DNA of 64,000 nucleotides, from the NCBI GenBank assembly GCA_965221075.1, contig OZ244865.1:868001-932000 (forward strand), read 5' to 3'. The notes beneath the pieces were generated by a model. It ran no database searches, was not told the origin of the DNA, and saw only the letters and a program-made list of their open reading frames with translations. How positions within the stretch are numbered: the first letter of the stretch is position 1; each line of letters begins with the position of its first letter. The stretch comes from UBA2970 sp965221075 (GTDB lineage Bacteria > Verrucomicrobiota > Verrucomicrobiia > Limisphaerales > AAA164-E04). Of the stretch, positions 19,497 through 28,667 are shown one piece after another. The position numbers and the translations under genes were made by a program.

Positions 19497-19808
19497 ATGC
19501 AGACAGGGCACAGGAGGCAGACGGGCGGCCGCATCGCGGCGAGGAAGTCGATGATCCAGGTCAACTTCATGCTGGAGGCCCCCGAGGCCAGCCAGGTGTC
19601 GGTGATCGGGGACTTCAACGGATGGGACCCGGAGGCCAACCGCATGCAGCGCCACATCGACGGCCACTGGAAGTCGAGCCTGATGGTTTCGACCGGGCAC
19701 CACCACTACCAGTTCCTGGTGGACGGGGAGCCCCGGCTGGATCCCCGGGCCAGCGGGGTCGTCCGGCTCGAGGGCGAGGTCCGGGCCTCGCTACTCTCGG
19801 TGAGCTGA
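19497..19808 (+). CDS. Small isoamylase early-set / glycogen-binding domain protein
   Basis: A 103-residue protein that is essentially one early-set beta-sandwich: INxML-type start (IQVNFMLEAPEASQVSVIGDFNGWDPEA), then HHYQFLVDGEPRLDP. The DFNGWD...YQFLVDG pattern is the carbohydrate-binding fold of branching enzymes and AMPK beta. No catalytic domain is attached; such standalone proteins are known in Bacteroidetes and Verrucomicrobia without defined roles, perhaps glycogen regulation. Its last 18 bp overlap the convergent tadA. Confidence 0.8.
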   Translation: MQTGHRRQTGGRIAARKSMIQVNFMLEAPEASQVSVIGDFNGWDPEANRMQRHIDGHWKSSLMVSTGHHHYQFLVDGEPRLDPRASGVVRLEGEVRASLLSVS

Positions 19809-20270
19809 GCGCCGCTGCCGGAAGAAGTCCTTGAGGATCGAGGAGCACTCCGGGCCCAGCACTCCCCTCCGGGTCAGGCACCGGTGGTTGAAGGCGGGGA
19901 AGCGCAGCAGGTCCAGGGCGCTTCCGGCGGCCCCGCTGCGGGGATCGGCGGCTCCGTAGACCACCCGATCCACCCGGGACTGCACCATGGCGCCGGCGCA
20001 CATGGCGCAGGGCTCCTTGGTCACGTAGAGGGTGCACCCGCCCAGCCGCCAGTCCCCCAGGGCCGAGGCCGCCTGGGTCAGGGCCAGCATCTCCGCGTGG
20101 GCGGTGGCGTCGGAGAGCGTCTCCACCTGGTTGTGGGCCCGCCCGACGATGCGGCTTCCGTGCACCACCACCGCGCCCACCGGCACCTCCCCGGCACGGA
20201 GGGCCTTGCGCGCCTCGCGCAGGGCCTCCCCCATGAGGCGCTCGTCGCTGTGGAAGCCGGCCAGGCTCAC
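19791..20270 (-). CDS. tadA: tRNA-specific adenosine deaminase
   Basis: Zinc deaminase that makes inosine at tRNA wobble position 34. The 159 residues include the zinc His and catalytic Glu (HAE at 58-60) and PCxxC (EPCAMCAGAM, Cys88 and Cys91). I place the start at the GTG at 20270 because it overlaps the Nudix stop as GTGA and supplies the N-terminal helix (FHSDERLMGEALREA) found in homologues. An internal ATG at 20234 would remove part of that helix. Coupled to the upstream Nudix gene. Confidence 0.92.
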   Translation of the reverse strand: MSLAGFHSDERLMGEALREARKALRAGEVPVGAVVVHGSRIVGRAHNQVETLSDATAHAEMLALTQAASALGDWRLGGCTLYVTKEPCAMCAGAMVQSRVDRVVYGAADPRSGAAGSALDLLRFPAFNHRCLTRRGVLGPECSSILKDFFRQRRSAHRE

Positions 20271-20761
20271 GCCCGGGGGGATTCCGAGGCCTGCTCCACG
20301 GTCCAGCGGTCCCGGTCCCGGCCGTGCCGGCAGCGGGCCATGAAGAATCCCCGGCGGTGCTTCCAGAACAGGGGCCAGAGCATCTCCCGGTCGGTGCGGG
20401 GCAGGGGCAGGTCCATGATCCCCCGGGGGGGGACGAAGGAGAACTCCCCCTCGTCGATGGGCGGGGGCAGCCTCTCCACCCGGGGCAGGAGCTCGAAGAG
20501 GAACATCAGGTAGCGGGCCTCGCCCTGGCCGCTGACCGTCCCCGCCCAGCGCAGGTCCTCCACCCGGGCCGCCAAGCCCAGCTCCTCGCCCACCTCGCGG
20601 GCGGCGCACTGGTGGGGGGACTCGCCGGAGGCGGTCTTCAGCTTGCCCCCGCAGGGGCTCATCAGCCCCTGGTTGGGGGGGCGGCTGCGGCGCAGCAGGA
20701 GGGCCTCTCCCGAGGGGCTGAAGCAGTAGACCAGGGAGACGATGGGGTAGGCTTCGGTCAT
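20267..20761 (-). CDS. Nudix hydrolase (8-oxo-dGTP-diphosphatase-like)
   Basis: A 164-residue Nudix protein that would hydrolyse a nucleoside diphosphate linked to another moiety. The Nudix box is GKLKTASGESPHQCAAREVGEELGL. The GE...REVGEELGL part is canonical, but the loop between Gly and the first Glu is two residues longer than the standard five. The start MTEAYPIVSLVYCF and the LMFLFELLPRV strand fit MutT/MTH1-type enzymes. Substrate not predictable. Overlaps tadA by 4 bp. Confidence 0.87.
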   Translation of the reverse strand: MTEAYPIVSLVYCFSPSGEALLLRRSRPPNQGLMSPCGGKLKTASGESPHQCAAREVGEELGLAARVEDLRWAGTVSGQGEARYLMFLFELLPRVERLPPPIDEGEFSFVPPRGIMDLPLPRTDREMLWPLFWKHRRGFFMARCRHGRDRDRWTVEQASESPRA

Positions 20762-20826
20762 CCGATCCGGGCGCAGCCCGGAAAACGGCAGGCTGCAGCG
20801 GGCCCGAAGGCGTGTTATGTTCCACC

Positions 20827-21738
20827 GTGGAGGAGCTGGTCGAGGATTATGTCGCCTTTCTCCGGCTGGAGAAGGGCTGCTCGGAGCGGACCCAGCGCAC
20901 CTACGCGGCCCAGCTTTCGGCTTTCGTGGGCTGGGCCCGCGGCCAGGGCCTGACCGACTGGGCCCAGGTGAGGCGGGAGCACCTCGACGGCTTCCTGGGA
21001 AGCGAGCGCTCGCGCGGCCTCAGGACCGATCCCCGCCGCCGGCTCAGATCCTCGAGCCTCTACCTGGAAGCGGCGGCGCTGCGCTCCTTCTTCAGCTACG
21101 GGGCCGGCGAGGGCTTCCTTCCGGAGAACCGGGCCGACACCCTCTCCCTGCCCCGCCGGGAGAGGCGGCTGCCCAAGAGCCTCAGCCACTCCGAGATCCG
21201 CCGGCTCCTGGAGCCGGAGAGATCCGGAACGCCCCAGGCCCTCTGCAACCAGGCTCTGCTGGAGCTGGCCTACTCCTCGGGGCTGCGCCTCTCGGAGCTT
21301 TGCGATCTGCGCCTGGAGCAGCTGCATCTCGAGGAGGGCTTCGCCAGCGTGGTGGGCAAGGGGGACAAGGAGAGGGTGGTGCCGGTGGGCAGGCGGGCCT
21401 GCGGGACCCTCGGCCGCTATCTCCAGTCGGGACGGCCGGCCCTGGTGCGGCGCGGCTCGCCGGCCAACGTGTTCCTCAACATGCTGGGCAGGCCCTTCGC
21501 CCGGGTCACCCTCTGGCACCGCATCCGGCAGAGGATCCTGCGCGCCGGGATCGCCCGGCGGGTCACCCCCCACATGCTCAGGCACAGCTTCGCCACCCAT
21601 CTGCTGGAGAACGGGGCCGACCTGCGCTCGATCCAGGAGATGCTGGGGCATGCCAGCATCTCCACCACCGAGGCCTACACCCATGTGGACGGGGCCCGAC
21701 TGCGGGAGGTGCACCAGCGCTTCCATCCCCGTTCCTAG
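20827..21738 (+). CDS. Tyrosine recombinase, XerC/XerD family
   Basis: Site-specific recombinase of 303 residues with an N-terminal SAM-like DNA-binding domain (MEELVEDYVAFLRLEKGCSERT) and a C-terminal catalytic domain. All six catalytic positions are visible: Arg in SSGLRLSELCDL, Lys in GKGDKERVVP, HMLRHSF (His, Arg), LGHASISTTEAYTH (His and the nucleophilic Tyr). Size and lack of mobile-element neighbours suggest chromosome dimer resolution. The GTG at 20827 gives the classical N-terminus; an in-frame GTG at 20812 is the alternative. I cannot separate XerC from XerD. Confidence 0.92.
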   Translation: MEELVEDYVAFLRLEKGCSERTQRTYAAQLSAFVGWARGQGLTDWAQVRREHLDGFLGSERSRGLRTDPRRRLRSSSLYLEAAALRSFFSYGAGEGFLPENRADTLSLPRRERRLPKSLSHSEIRRLLEPERSGTPQALCNQALLELAYSSGLRLSELCDLRLEQLHLEEGFASVVGKGDKERVVPVGRRACGTLGRYLQSGRPALVRRGSPANVFLNMLGRPFARVTLWHRIRQRILRAGIARRVTPHMLRHSFATHLLENGADLRSIQEMLGHASISTTEAYTHVDGARLREVHQRFHPRS

Positions 21739-22229
21739 GCGGCTTCAGGAGCGCAGGCTTCGGCGACGGAAGGCGGCGCACGCCCGCCGGTCCCGCGAAG
21801 GCCGGCAGGAGTTCCGCTTCCGGGAAGCCCTCCCTCCCGGACCGGGGCCCGGACCCCGCCTCCCCGCTTTGCGCATCGTTACGCACAGTCCGGGAGCGGA
21901 GGCTGGGCGGCGCTTCCGGCCATGGAGCCTTTCGCCCGGGAGGAGTCCTCGAGCGGATGCGAAGGAGGATCGGCGAGGACGCAGGACGCCAGGCTTCCTG
22001 CCTTCCTGGAGCGGGCTCCGGCCTCGGCCGGGATCCGCCGGGACCGCCGGCGGCCTTTCTCGCCGGAACCGGCGGCCCCTCCGTCTTCCTGCAGATCCGC
22101 CGAGGCGGTCTCCGTCTCCAGCCGGGGAACGGCGGCCGCTGGCTGTTCCGTTCGGGATGGACCGGCATCTCTCCTCTCCAGCAGTTCCGGCCGGCCGGAG
22201 GCGAGGGGGCGTGGAATGAGGCCCAGCCG
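21739..22229. other. Gene-free interval between the recombinase and purC
   Basis: About 490 bp between two convergent genes. The reading frames here are open only because of high GC; their translations are low-complexity Arg/Ser/Pro/Gly with no recognisable domain. I see no tRNA, obvious terminator with a T-run, or repeat array. Confidence 0.5.
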
Positions 22230-23171
22230 CTATCCAGAAGGTTTGCGACGATCGGGCCTGCCGGGCGGGGGCTTCCCGGCGGGAACGAAGGATTCTCCAG
22301 TGAGGATCTCGAGGATCTCGATGTACTTGTCGCGGGTGCGGGCGACGATGTCCGCGGGCAGCATGGGAGCGGGAGGCTTCTTGTCCCAGGCCAGGCCTTC
22401 CAGGTAGTCGCGCACGAACTGCTTGTCGTAGCTGTCCTGGGGGCGCCCGGGCTCCCAGCCGTCCGCCGGCCAGTACCGGGAGGAGTCCGGGGTGAGGGCC
22501 TCGTCGATGAGCATCAGCCTGCCCTGGCGCAGGCCGAACTCGAACTTGGTGTCGGCCAGCAGCATGCCCGATCGGCGCGCCTCCCGGGCGGCCCGCCGGT
22601 AGAGAGCCAGGCTCGCCTCCCGCGCCCGGTGTGCGGTTTCCTCTCCCACCCGCCGCACCGCCTCCTCGAAGGAGATGTTCTGGTCGTGGCCGGTGGAGGC
22701 CTTGGTGGCCGGAGTGAAGAGCGGATCGGGCAGCCGGGAGGAGAGCTGCAGCCCGGGGGGAAGGGCGTGTCCGCAGACGCTTCCTTCCCGGCAGTAGTCC
22801 TTCCAGCCCGAGCCGGCCAGGTATCCCCGGACCACGCACTCGATGGGCAGGGGGCTGGTCTTGTGCACCACCACCGCCCGGCCTCCCAGGAGCTCGGGAT
22901 CCACATCCTCGGGCCAGTGCCCGGGGCCGATGTCCTGGCGGTGGTTGGGGATGATGTCCCCGGTCCTGCCGAACCAGAAGTCGGAGATGCGGGTGAGGAT
23001 CTCCCCCTTGTGGGGTATGCCGTTGGGCAGGACCACGTCGAACGCGGAAATGCGGTCGGTGGCCACCATCAGGAGGCGGTCGCCCAGATCGAACATCTCC
23101 CTGACCTTGCCTCGCCGCAGGCGGCGACGGGAGGGGAGATCAACCTGCAGTAGGACTTCCGGATGCTGCAT
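22230..23171 (-). CDS. purC: Phosphoribosylaminoimidazole-succinocarboxamide synthase (SAICAR synthase)
   Basis: Adds aspartate to CAIR with ATP in purine synthesis. The 313-residue protein has RRLRRGKVREMFDLGDRLLMVATDRISAFDVVLP, IECVVRGYLAGSGW, HDQNISFEEA and LADTKFEFG, with LIDEALTPDSSRYW near the active site. At just over 300 residues it is of the longer type seen in yeast and several bacterial phyla rather than the 240-residue E. coli form. It is a monocistronic minus-strand gene flanked by gene-poor DNA on both sides. Confidence 0.96.
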   Translation of the reverse strand: MQHPEVLLQVDLPSRRRLRRGKVREMFDLGDRLLMVATDRISAFDVVLPNGIPHKGEILTRISDFWFGRTGDIIPNHRQDIGPGHWPEDVDPELLGGRAVVVHKTSPLPIECVVRGYLAGSGWKDYCREGSVCGHALPPGLQLSSRLPDPLFTPATKASTGHDQNISFEEAVRRVGEETAHRAREASLALYRRAAREARRSGMLLADTKFEFGLRQGRLMLIDEALTPDSSRYWPADGWEPGRPQDSYDKQFVRDYLEGLAWDKKPPAPMLPADIVARTRDKYIEILEILTGESFVPAGKPPPGRPDRRKPSG

Positions 23172-24612
23172 CGCGAAGGTTTATCCTGCGCTTGCTCCGG
23201 GCCTTCCAGGCAAGGCGCCTCCGATGCTCCGTCATGCCCGCAGCCGTGGCCTGCTCCCTGGCGAAGCCGATCCGGACCTTGGAGATGCGGGGCGCCGGCG
23301 AGGCCGGGAGCTTCCATGTCCTGGAGGGGATCGGGAGGTCCGCCGCCTGCTGGATGGCATGCCGCTCCCTGCGTTGGCTTTCGCCGATCTGCCTGTTCGC
23401 CATTCTGGGAGGCAGGCGACGGGCCGACCTGCCTGCGGAGGTCCTGGCGAAGAGAGGGACACGCGGCAGCGCCGTGCCGGCGGAGGGGCGTCCCTTCCTA
23501 GAAGCCTCCTTGGCTTCATCGGCCGGCACCGGGGGCGTCTTCGCCGAGGAATCGGTGGAAGCCCGAACGAGGGTCATGCCGAACGGGGCGAATCGCTGCA
23601 GGCGAGCCTGCCGGCGCGCCGGTAGATTCCGGATGTCCAGGTCCGGAAGGCTGGCGGTTCCTCCCGGGAAGCGCCGCAAGGCCTCCTCCGGCAGGCGGGC
23701 ATGTTCCTTCCATGGCTGGGCCGGGACCGCCTGGAACTGGCAGCCGCACTGCACGGCAGCTGTCCGGGGGCGGGCGAAGCAGACGCGCTCGCCTCCCCTG
23801 GAACCGGATCGGAAAGGCCCCTCTCCCGGAGGGAGGCGGCCGAGCCGGCTTCGGAGAGAGACCGTTTGCGCTTCTGGCGGATGGAGTCCACGCGCATCCA
23901 GGAGAACGAAGGGAACTGGAGCGCCTGTTCGAATGCAAGGACCATCCAGTGACCGATTGCCTCCTATCCCGGAACGATCCCGGATGCGGATCCGGGTTGG
24001 CTTCCGCTGCTGCGAGCCGGTTCGGCCTGGAGCAGTCCCCCAGCCTCCTGGAGGGTCTCGCCTCGGCCCTGCAGCGGAAGCGCCGCCTGGAAGGCGGGGC
24101 TTCCTTCCAAGCATGTCGAGGCCCTGGCGAACTTGCGCCGGACGTCCGCTCTGCTCCCGTTCCGGTTCGATCTCCAGCCGGCCCGAAGCGATTCGGCTAG
24201 CCGTCGGGACTGCTCGCTGTCCGCCTTCCGGTTCCGGAGCACGCTGGGGCCAAGGGCGTCTCTGCCCTCCTCGCCGATCTCGGAGATCGCAAGCATGGCG
24301 GAGACCGCCTTCCTGGCAGCGCCGGGGAGCCGTTCAGCGGCGGCTTTCCTGCAGATGGAATCGGCACGGCGCCCGGGCCGGAAGGCGTTCTGCCTGGGAC
24401 GGCGCTTCGGAGATGAAACGGCGGTGAACGTTCGGGAATCGCGGATCGCCAGGCGCCACCCCTCCGCCGGAGGGAGAGCGGTCCGGGAACACGCGCCGGA
24501 GCCGGTTGGATGGGATGGGCGCATCCCTTCGGGATTGCCAGTCCAGGCGCCCTGTGATACGCCAGGGGGCTCCCGGGCGCGGAAGGAACCGCGATTCCAC
24601 CTCCCTCTGGCA
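23172..24612. other. 1.44-kb interval without a convincing gene
   Basis: Lies between the divergent purC and first beta-propeller genes. Several open frames over 400 bp exist on both strands, but their translations are low-complexity, rich in Arg, Ser, Gly and Pro, and show no domain, signal peptide or conserved start. The third-position G/C pattern of the neighbouring genes is not evident. The DNA is rich in TTCC/GGAA words. It could be decayed coding sequence, a long leader or an unrecognised RNA. Only the last 80 bp hold a plausible promoter. Confidence 0.5.
24535..24561 (+). promoter_or_regulatory. Candidate promoter for the beta-propeller operon
   Basis: TTGCCA (24535-24540) and GATACG (24556-24561, preceded by TGT) are separated by 15 bp and lie about 50 bp before the ATG at 24613. 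The spacing is short of the optimum, so support is weak. Confidence 0.28.
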
Positions 24613-26886
24613 ATGAGCAAACGCATCGTCTCCATCCTATGCCTTCTGTGCCCGCTGGGGCTGCTTGAAGCCGATCAGGTCGGCGGCTGGCTCCACTGGC
24701 GGGGGCCGCACCAGAACGGCACATCGGACGAGACGGGCCTGCCCGGCCAGATCGAGCTGGGGGGGGAGAACCACCTGTGGTCCTACCCCCTGATGGGTCG
24801 GGGGCAGGCGGTGATCGCCGGGGATCGGGTCTACGCCTTCGGCTACGCCGGCAAGGGGCCCGATCTGCGAGAGTACCTGGTGGCCCTGGACGCCGACAGC
24901 GGCCGGGAGATCTGGAAGCTGGGCTTCAACGACTTCCTCAGCGACATCGTCTACGAGCGCTACGCCATCGGGGCGCCCAGCGTGGACAGCGAGACCGGGA
25001 ACATCTACCTGATGACCACGGCCGGGGAGATGGTGTGCGTCGATCCCTCGGGGAGGATCCTGTGGCGCCACTCCATGATGGAGCGCTTCGGCCTGCTCAC
25101 CTTCCCCAACGGGCGCCGGGGGGCGGCGGTGATCGAGGGGGGGCTGGTCATCCACCACGCCATCACCTCCTACTGGGGAGCGCAGGGGCCGGCCCGGGAC
25201 AGGTTCTACGCCTTCGACAAGCTGACCGGCGACCTGGTCTGGAGCGCCACTCCGGGCACCCCCCCCAAGGACAGCTCCTTCTCCTCGCCGGTCGTGGCCG
25301 ACAGCGGGGGCAGGCGGGTCCTCTACTGCGGGACCGGCTGCGGGAACCTGGTGGCCATCGACGCGCGGACCGGCGACAACCTCTGGCGCTACCACTTCTC
25401 CTACGGCGGGGTCAACGCCTCGGTCCTGCTGCACGGAGGCGACAAGCTCATCGCCATCCACGGCAAGGAGAACCTCGACTCCTCCGAGGTGGGCCGCATG
25501 GCCGCCATCCGCATCGGGGCCCGTCCCGGGGAGGGGGGGGAGCCCCTGGTGCTGGACCGTTCCTACGAGCTCTGGCGCCAGCCTCTGGTGATGTTCACCA
25601 GCTCCCCGGCGCTGGCCGGAGACCGCGTCTACCAGGTGACCCACACCGGCGAGCTGGAGTGCCTGGATGCCGGCACCGGGCGGATCCTCTGGAGCCACAA
25701 GCTGGAGAACGGCCAGCTGCACGCCTCGCCCCTCCATGCCGACGGCAAGCTCTACGTCCCCATGGCCAACGGCAACTTCTACATCCTGAAGGTTGAGGAC
25801 GACGGGGTGGAGGTGCTGGACAAGGTGGAGATGGACGCGGGGCTGCTGGGAGCGCCCACGGCATGGAACGGCCGCATCTACCTGCACAGCCAGAAGGCCC
25901 TGCACTGCTTCGGCCGGGCCGGAGGCCGCATGGAGGGCCGGCCCTGGCAGCGCCACATGACCCCCCCGGACAGCGGCGAGGATCCCGTGCGCCTTCAGCC
26001 GGTTCCCAACGACGTCCTGCTGCGCCCGGGCCAGAGCCAGAGGCTCCGGGTCCGCTCGCTGGACGACAGGGGGCGTGTGGTGAGCGGCAGCGTCAGGTCG
26101 GCCCGCTTCGAGAAGTACGTTCCGCCCACTGCCCGGGTGCGGGCCGAGATCGACGCGCGGTTCAGGGGCAGGAGCCTCCGGGCGGCCCGCGACGCCGAGC
26201 CCTCGGCGGGGGCCTTCCGGGCCACCAGGGCGGAGCTGAGCGGCGTGGGGCGGGGGAGGGTGCTCTTCGGAGAGCGATTCTCCGAGGACTTCGAGGGCTT
26301 CTCGGTCACCGAGTCCTATCCCGAGGGGCACGTCCACCACGGGACCGCCTTCGCCTATCCCCCGCTGCCCTGGATCGGGGCCCGCTTCAAGTGGGACATA
26401 AGGGAGATGGAGGGCAACAAGGTGCTGGCCAAGACCCTGGACCGGGTCCTGTTCCAGCGGGCCACCACCTTCTTCGGCTCTCCCGACATGTCCGACTACA
26501 CCATGGAGGCCGACGTGATGACCGACGGCAACCGGCGGATGAAGTCCAACGTGGGGCTGATCCACCAGCGCTACGTGATCGAGCTGGTGGGCAACTGGCA
26601 GAGGCTGGAGGTGAGCTCCAACCACGAGCGGATCAAGCAGTCGGTGCCCTTCCGCTGGGACACCGGCGCCTGGTACCGGCTCAAGACCCGGGTGGACGTG
26701 GCCGGGGACGGCTCGGGCGTGGTCCGGGCCAAGGCCTGGAAGCGGGGGGAGGAGGAGCCGGCCGCCTGGACCATCGAGGTGCCCCACCGGGTGGCGCACG
26801 ACCGCGGAGCCCCCGGCATCCGCGGCTTCTCCCCCCAGAGCCGCTACAGCGTGTACGTCGACAACATCTCCGTCTATCCCAACTGA
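24613..26886 (+). CDS. Secreted PQQ-type beta-propeller protein with C-terminal concanavalin-like domain
   Basis: A 757-residue exported protein with a signal peptide (residues 1-20, IVSILCLLCPLGLLEA). Residues about 25-440 carry PQQ/BamB-type propeller repeats (WRGPHQNGTS, YLVALDADSGREIWKLGF, LVAIDARTGDNLWRYHF, LECLDAGTGRILWSHKL). Residues about 545-757 resemble a glycan-binding jelly-roll of the DUF1080/LamG kind (RFSEDFEGF, DYTMEADVMTD, VYVDNISVYP). No PQQ dehydrogenase active site is evident. A binding or outer-membrane role in polysaccharide use is inferred. It precedes a second propeller by 34 bp. Confidence 0.82.
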   Translation: MSKRIVSILCLLCPLGLLEADQVGGWLHWRGPHQNGTSDETGLPGQIELGGENHLWSYPLMGRGQAVIAGDRVYAFGYAGKGPDLREYLVALDADSGREIWKLGFNDFLSDIVYERYAIGAPSVDSETGNIYLMTTAGEMVCVDPSGRILWRHSMMERFGLLTFPNGRRGAAVIEGGLVIHHAITSYWGAQGPARDRFYAFDKLTGDLVWSATPGTPPKDSSFSSPVVADSGGRRVLYCGTGCGNLVAIDARTGDNLWRYHFSYGGVNASVLLHGGDKLIAIHGKENLDSSEVGRMAAIRIGARPGEGGEPLVLDRSYELWRQPLVMFTSSPALAGDRVYQVTHTGELECLDAGTGRILWSHKLENGQLHASPLHADGKLYVPMANGNFYILKVEDDGVEVLDKVEMDAGLLGAPTAWNGRIYLHSQKALHCFGRAGGRMEGRPWQRHMTPPDSGEDPVRLQPVPNDVLLRPGQSQRLRVRSLDDRGRVVSGSVRSARFEKYVPPTARVRAEIDARFRGRSLRAARDAEPSAGAFRATRAELSGVGRGRVLFGERFSEDFEGFSVTESYPEGHVHHGTAFAYPPLPWIGARFKWDIREMEGNKVLAKTLDRVLFQRATTFFGSPDMSDYTMEADVMTDGNRRMKSNVGLIHQRYVIELVGNWQRLEVSSNHERIKQSVPFRWDTGAWYRLKTRVDVAGDGSGVVRAKAWKRGEEEPAAWTIEVPHRVAHDRGAPGIRGFSPQSRYSVYVDNISVYPN

Positions 26887-26920
26887 CCTGCGGCCTTCCG
26901 CAACGAAACGCCTTTCCCAG

Positions 26921-28435
26921 ATGAACAACTGCCGACTCATCCTTCCTCTCGCGGCGCTCGGCCTGTGCGCCCAGGCCGGCGACTGGCCGCAGTGGGGCCG
27001 CGACCAGCACAAGAACATGTACTCGCCGGAGAAGGGCCTCCCGGCCCGGTTCGTTCCCGGCGAATTCAAGCTGGGCACCGAGGAAGTGGACATGGCCACC
27101 ACCGAGAACGTGAAGTGGGTGGCCAAGCTGGGCTCCCAGGCCTACGGAAACGCCACGGTGGCCGATGGCCGGGTCTATGTCGGGACCAACAACGAGTCGC
27201 CGAGGGATCCCCGCCACCAGGGCGACCGGGGCATCGTCTACTGCCTGGACGAGGAGACGGGGGAGTTCCTCTGGCAGCTGGTGGTCCCCAAGCTGGACGC
27301 GGGCAAGGTGAGCGACTGGGAGTACCTGGGCATATGCTCCTCCCCGGCGGTGGAGGAGGGGCGGGTCTACGTGGTCTCCAACCGCTGCGAGGTGCTCTGC
27401 CTCGACGCCGACGGAATGGCCGACGGCAACGACGGCCCCTTCCAGGGGGAGGGGCAGTACATGGCGGGACCGGGCAAGCCTCCCATGGATGTTGGGCCCG
27501 CCGACGCCGACATCATCTGGGTCTTCGACATGAGGGAGGAGCTGGGAGTCTTCCCCCACAACATCGCCAGCAGCTCGGTGGTGATCGTGGAGGACACCGT
27601 CTTCGCCACCACCTCCAACGGCCAGGACTGGTCCCACCTGAACATCCCCGCTCCCCAGGCGCCCTGCCTGGTGGCGCTCGACAAGGCCACCGGGGAGCTG
27701 AAGGGCGAGGAGGCCTCGGGCATCAGCTTCAACCTGATGCACTGCAACTGGTCCTCTCCCGCCTACGCCGAGGTCGAGGGCCAGGGGATGGTCTTCTTCG
27801 GGGCCGGCGACGGCTTCACCTACGCCTTCGATCCCGAGCCGGTGGAGGGCGACGACGGCCTGATGGTGCTCAAGGAGCTCTGGAAGCACGACGGGGTGCC
27901 CCAGAAGTACAAGATCCGGGACGGGGAGCCGATCGAGTATCCGGCCGCCGAGGGCCCCAGCGAGATCATCAGCACGCCGGTCTTCTGGAAGAACCGGGTC
28001 TACGTGGCCATCGGCCAGGATCCGGAGCACGGCGAGGGGGTGGGGAGCCTCTCCTGCATCGACGCCGCCACCGGGAAGGCGTTCTGGTCCTACGACAAGA
28101 TCAACCGGACCATCTCCACCGCCTCGATCGATCCCGGCGCCGGGCTGCTCTTCCTGTGCGACTACTCCGGATTCCTCTACTGCCTGGACGCCGACACCGG
28201 GCGGGAGCGCTGGATCTACGACATGAAGGCGCACATGTGGAGCTCCACCCTGGTGGCCGACGGCAAGGTCTACCTGGGCGACGAGGACGGGGACTTCGTG
28301 GTGCTGGAGGCGGCCCCCGAGATGAAGGTGCTCCTGGAGGTCAACTTCGGCGCTCCCATCTACTCCTCCCCGGTGGCGGCCAACGGCGTGCTCTACGTCG
28401 GGACCCAGACCCATCTCTACGCCATCGCCGAGTAG
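26921..28435 (+). CDS. Secreted PQQ-binding-like beta-propeller protein
   Basis: A 504-residue protein with a short signal peptide (MNNCRLILPLAALGLCAQAG) and the mature start DWPQWGRDQHKNMYSPEKG, typical of BamB-like repeat proteins in Planctomycetes and Verrucomicrobia. Propeller blades are visible as IVYCLDEETGEFLWQLVVP, LSCIDAATGKAFWSYDK and LYCLDADTGRERWIYDMKA. No enzymatic motif is recognised. It sits in a four-gene run with the preceding propeller, DUF3311 and the symporter, suggesting extracellular substrate capture followed by uptake. Confidence 0.85.
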   Translation: MNNCRLILPLAALGLCAQAGDWPQWGRDQHKNMYSPEKGLPARFVPGEFKLGTEEVDMATTENVKWVAKLGSQAYGNATVADGRVYVGTNNESPRDPRHQGDRGIVYCLDEETGEFLWQLVVPKLDAGKVSDWEYLGICSSPAVEEGRVYVVSNRCEVLCLDADGMADGNDGPFQGEGQYMAGPGKPPMDVGPADADIIWVFDMREELGVFPHNIASSSVVIVEDTVFATTSNGQDWSHLNIPAPQAPCLVALDKATGELKGEEASGISFNLMHCNWSSPAYAEVEGQGMVFFGAGDGFTYAFDPEPVEGDDGLMVLKELWKHDGVPQKYKIRDGEPIEYPAAEGPSEIISTPVFWKNRVYVAIGQDPEHGEGVGSLSCIDAATGKAFWSYDKINRTISTASIDPGAGLLFLCDYSGFLYCLDADTGRERWIYDMKAHMWSSTLVADGKVYLGDEDGDFVVLEAAPEMKVLLEVNFGAPIYSSPVAANGVLYVGTQTHLYAIAE

Positions 28436-28448
28436 GGGGCCCCGAGCG

Positions 28449-28664
28449 ATGTCACGCCAGATCTGGGTGGCCCTGGCCCTGGTGCCCCTGCTGGTCCTGC
28501 ACCAGGACTTTTGGTTCTGGGACGACCACCGCCTGGTCCTGGGCTTCCTGCCCGTGGGCCTTGCCTGGCATGCCGGCTACACCCTCTTCCTCTCGCTCTT
28601 CTGGTGGATGGTGGTCCGCTACGCCTGGCCCAGGGACGCGGAGCCCTCCGACGGGGAGTCCTGA
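28449..28664 (+). CDS. DUF3311 small membrane protein
   Basis: A 71-residue protein with two transmembrane segments (about residues 5-19 and 28-55), containing LGFLPVGLAWHAGYTLFLSLFWWMVVRYAWP, which is the DUF3311 core shown here in outline only. DUF3311 genes usually lie immediately before a sodium:solute symporter gene, as here with a 3-bp gap, and are thought to form an accessory subunit. Confidence 0.85.
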   Translation: MSRQIWVALALVPLLVLHQDFWFWDDHRLVLGFLPVGLAWHAGYTLFLSLFWWMVVRYAWPRDAEPSDGES

Positions 28665-28667
28665 ACC

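Noticed and set aside
20827..21738. Phage or integron integrase
   Set aside because: Size and N-terminus are XerC/D-like, and there are no attachment-site repeats, phage genes or cassette genes beside it.
23140..24114. Minus-strand frame of 324 codons in the gene-free interval
   Set aside because: Its translation is low-complexity, it overlaps the purC start in another frame, and it has no recognisable motif.
23192..24427. Plus-strand frame of 411 codons in the same interval
   Set aside because: Arg/Ser-rich with no domain; competing frames on both strands are equally open, which argues for chance.
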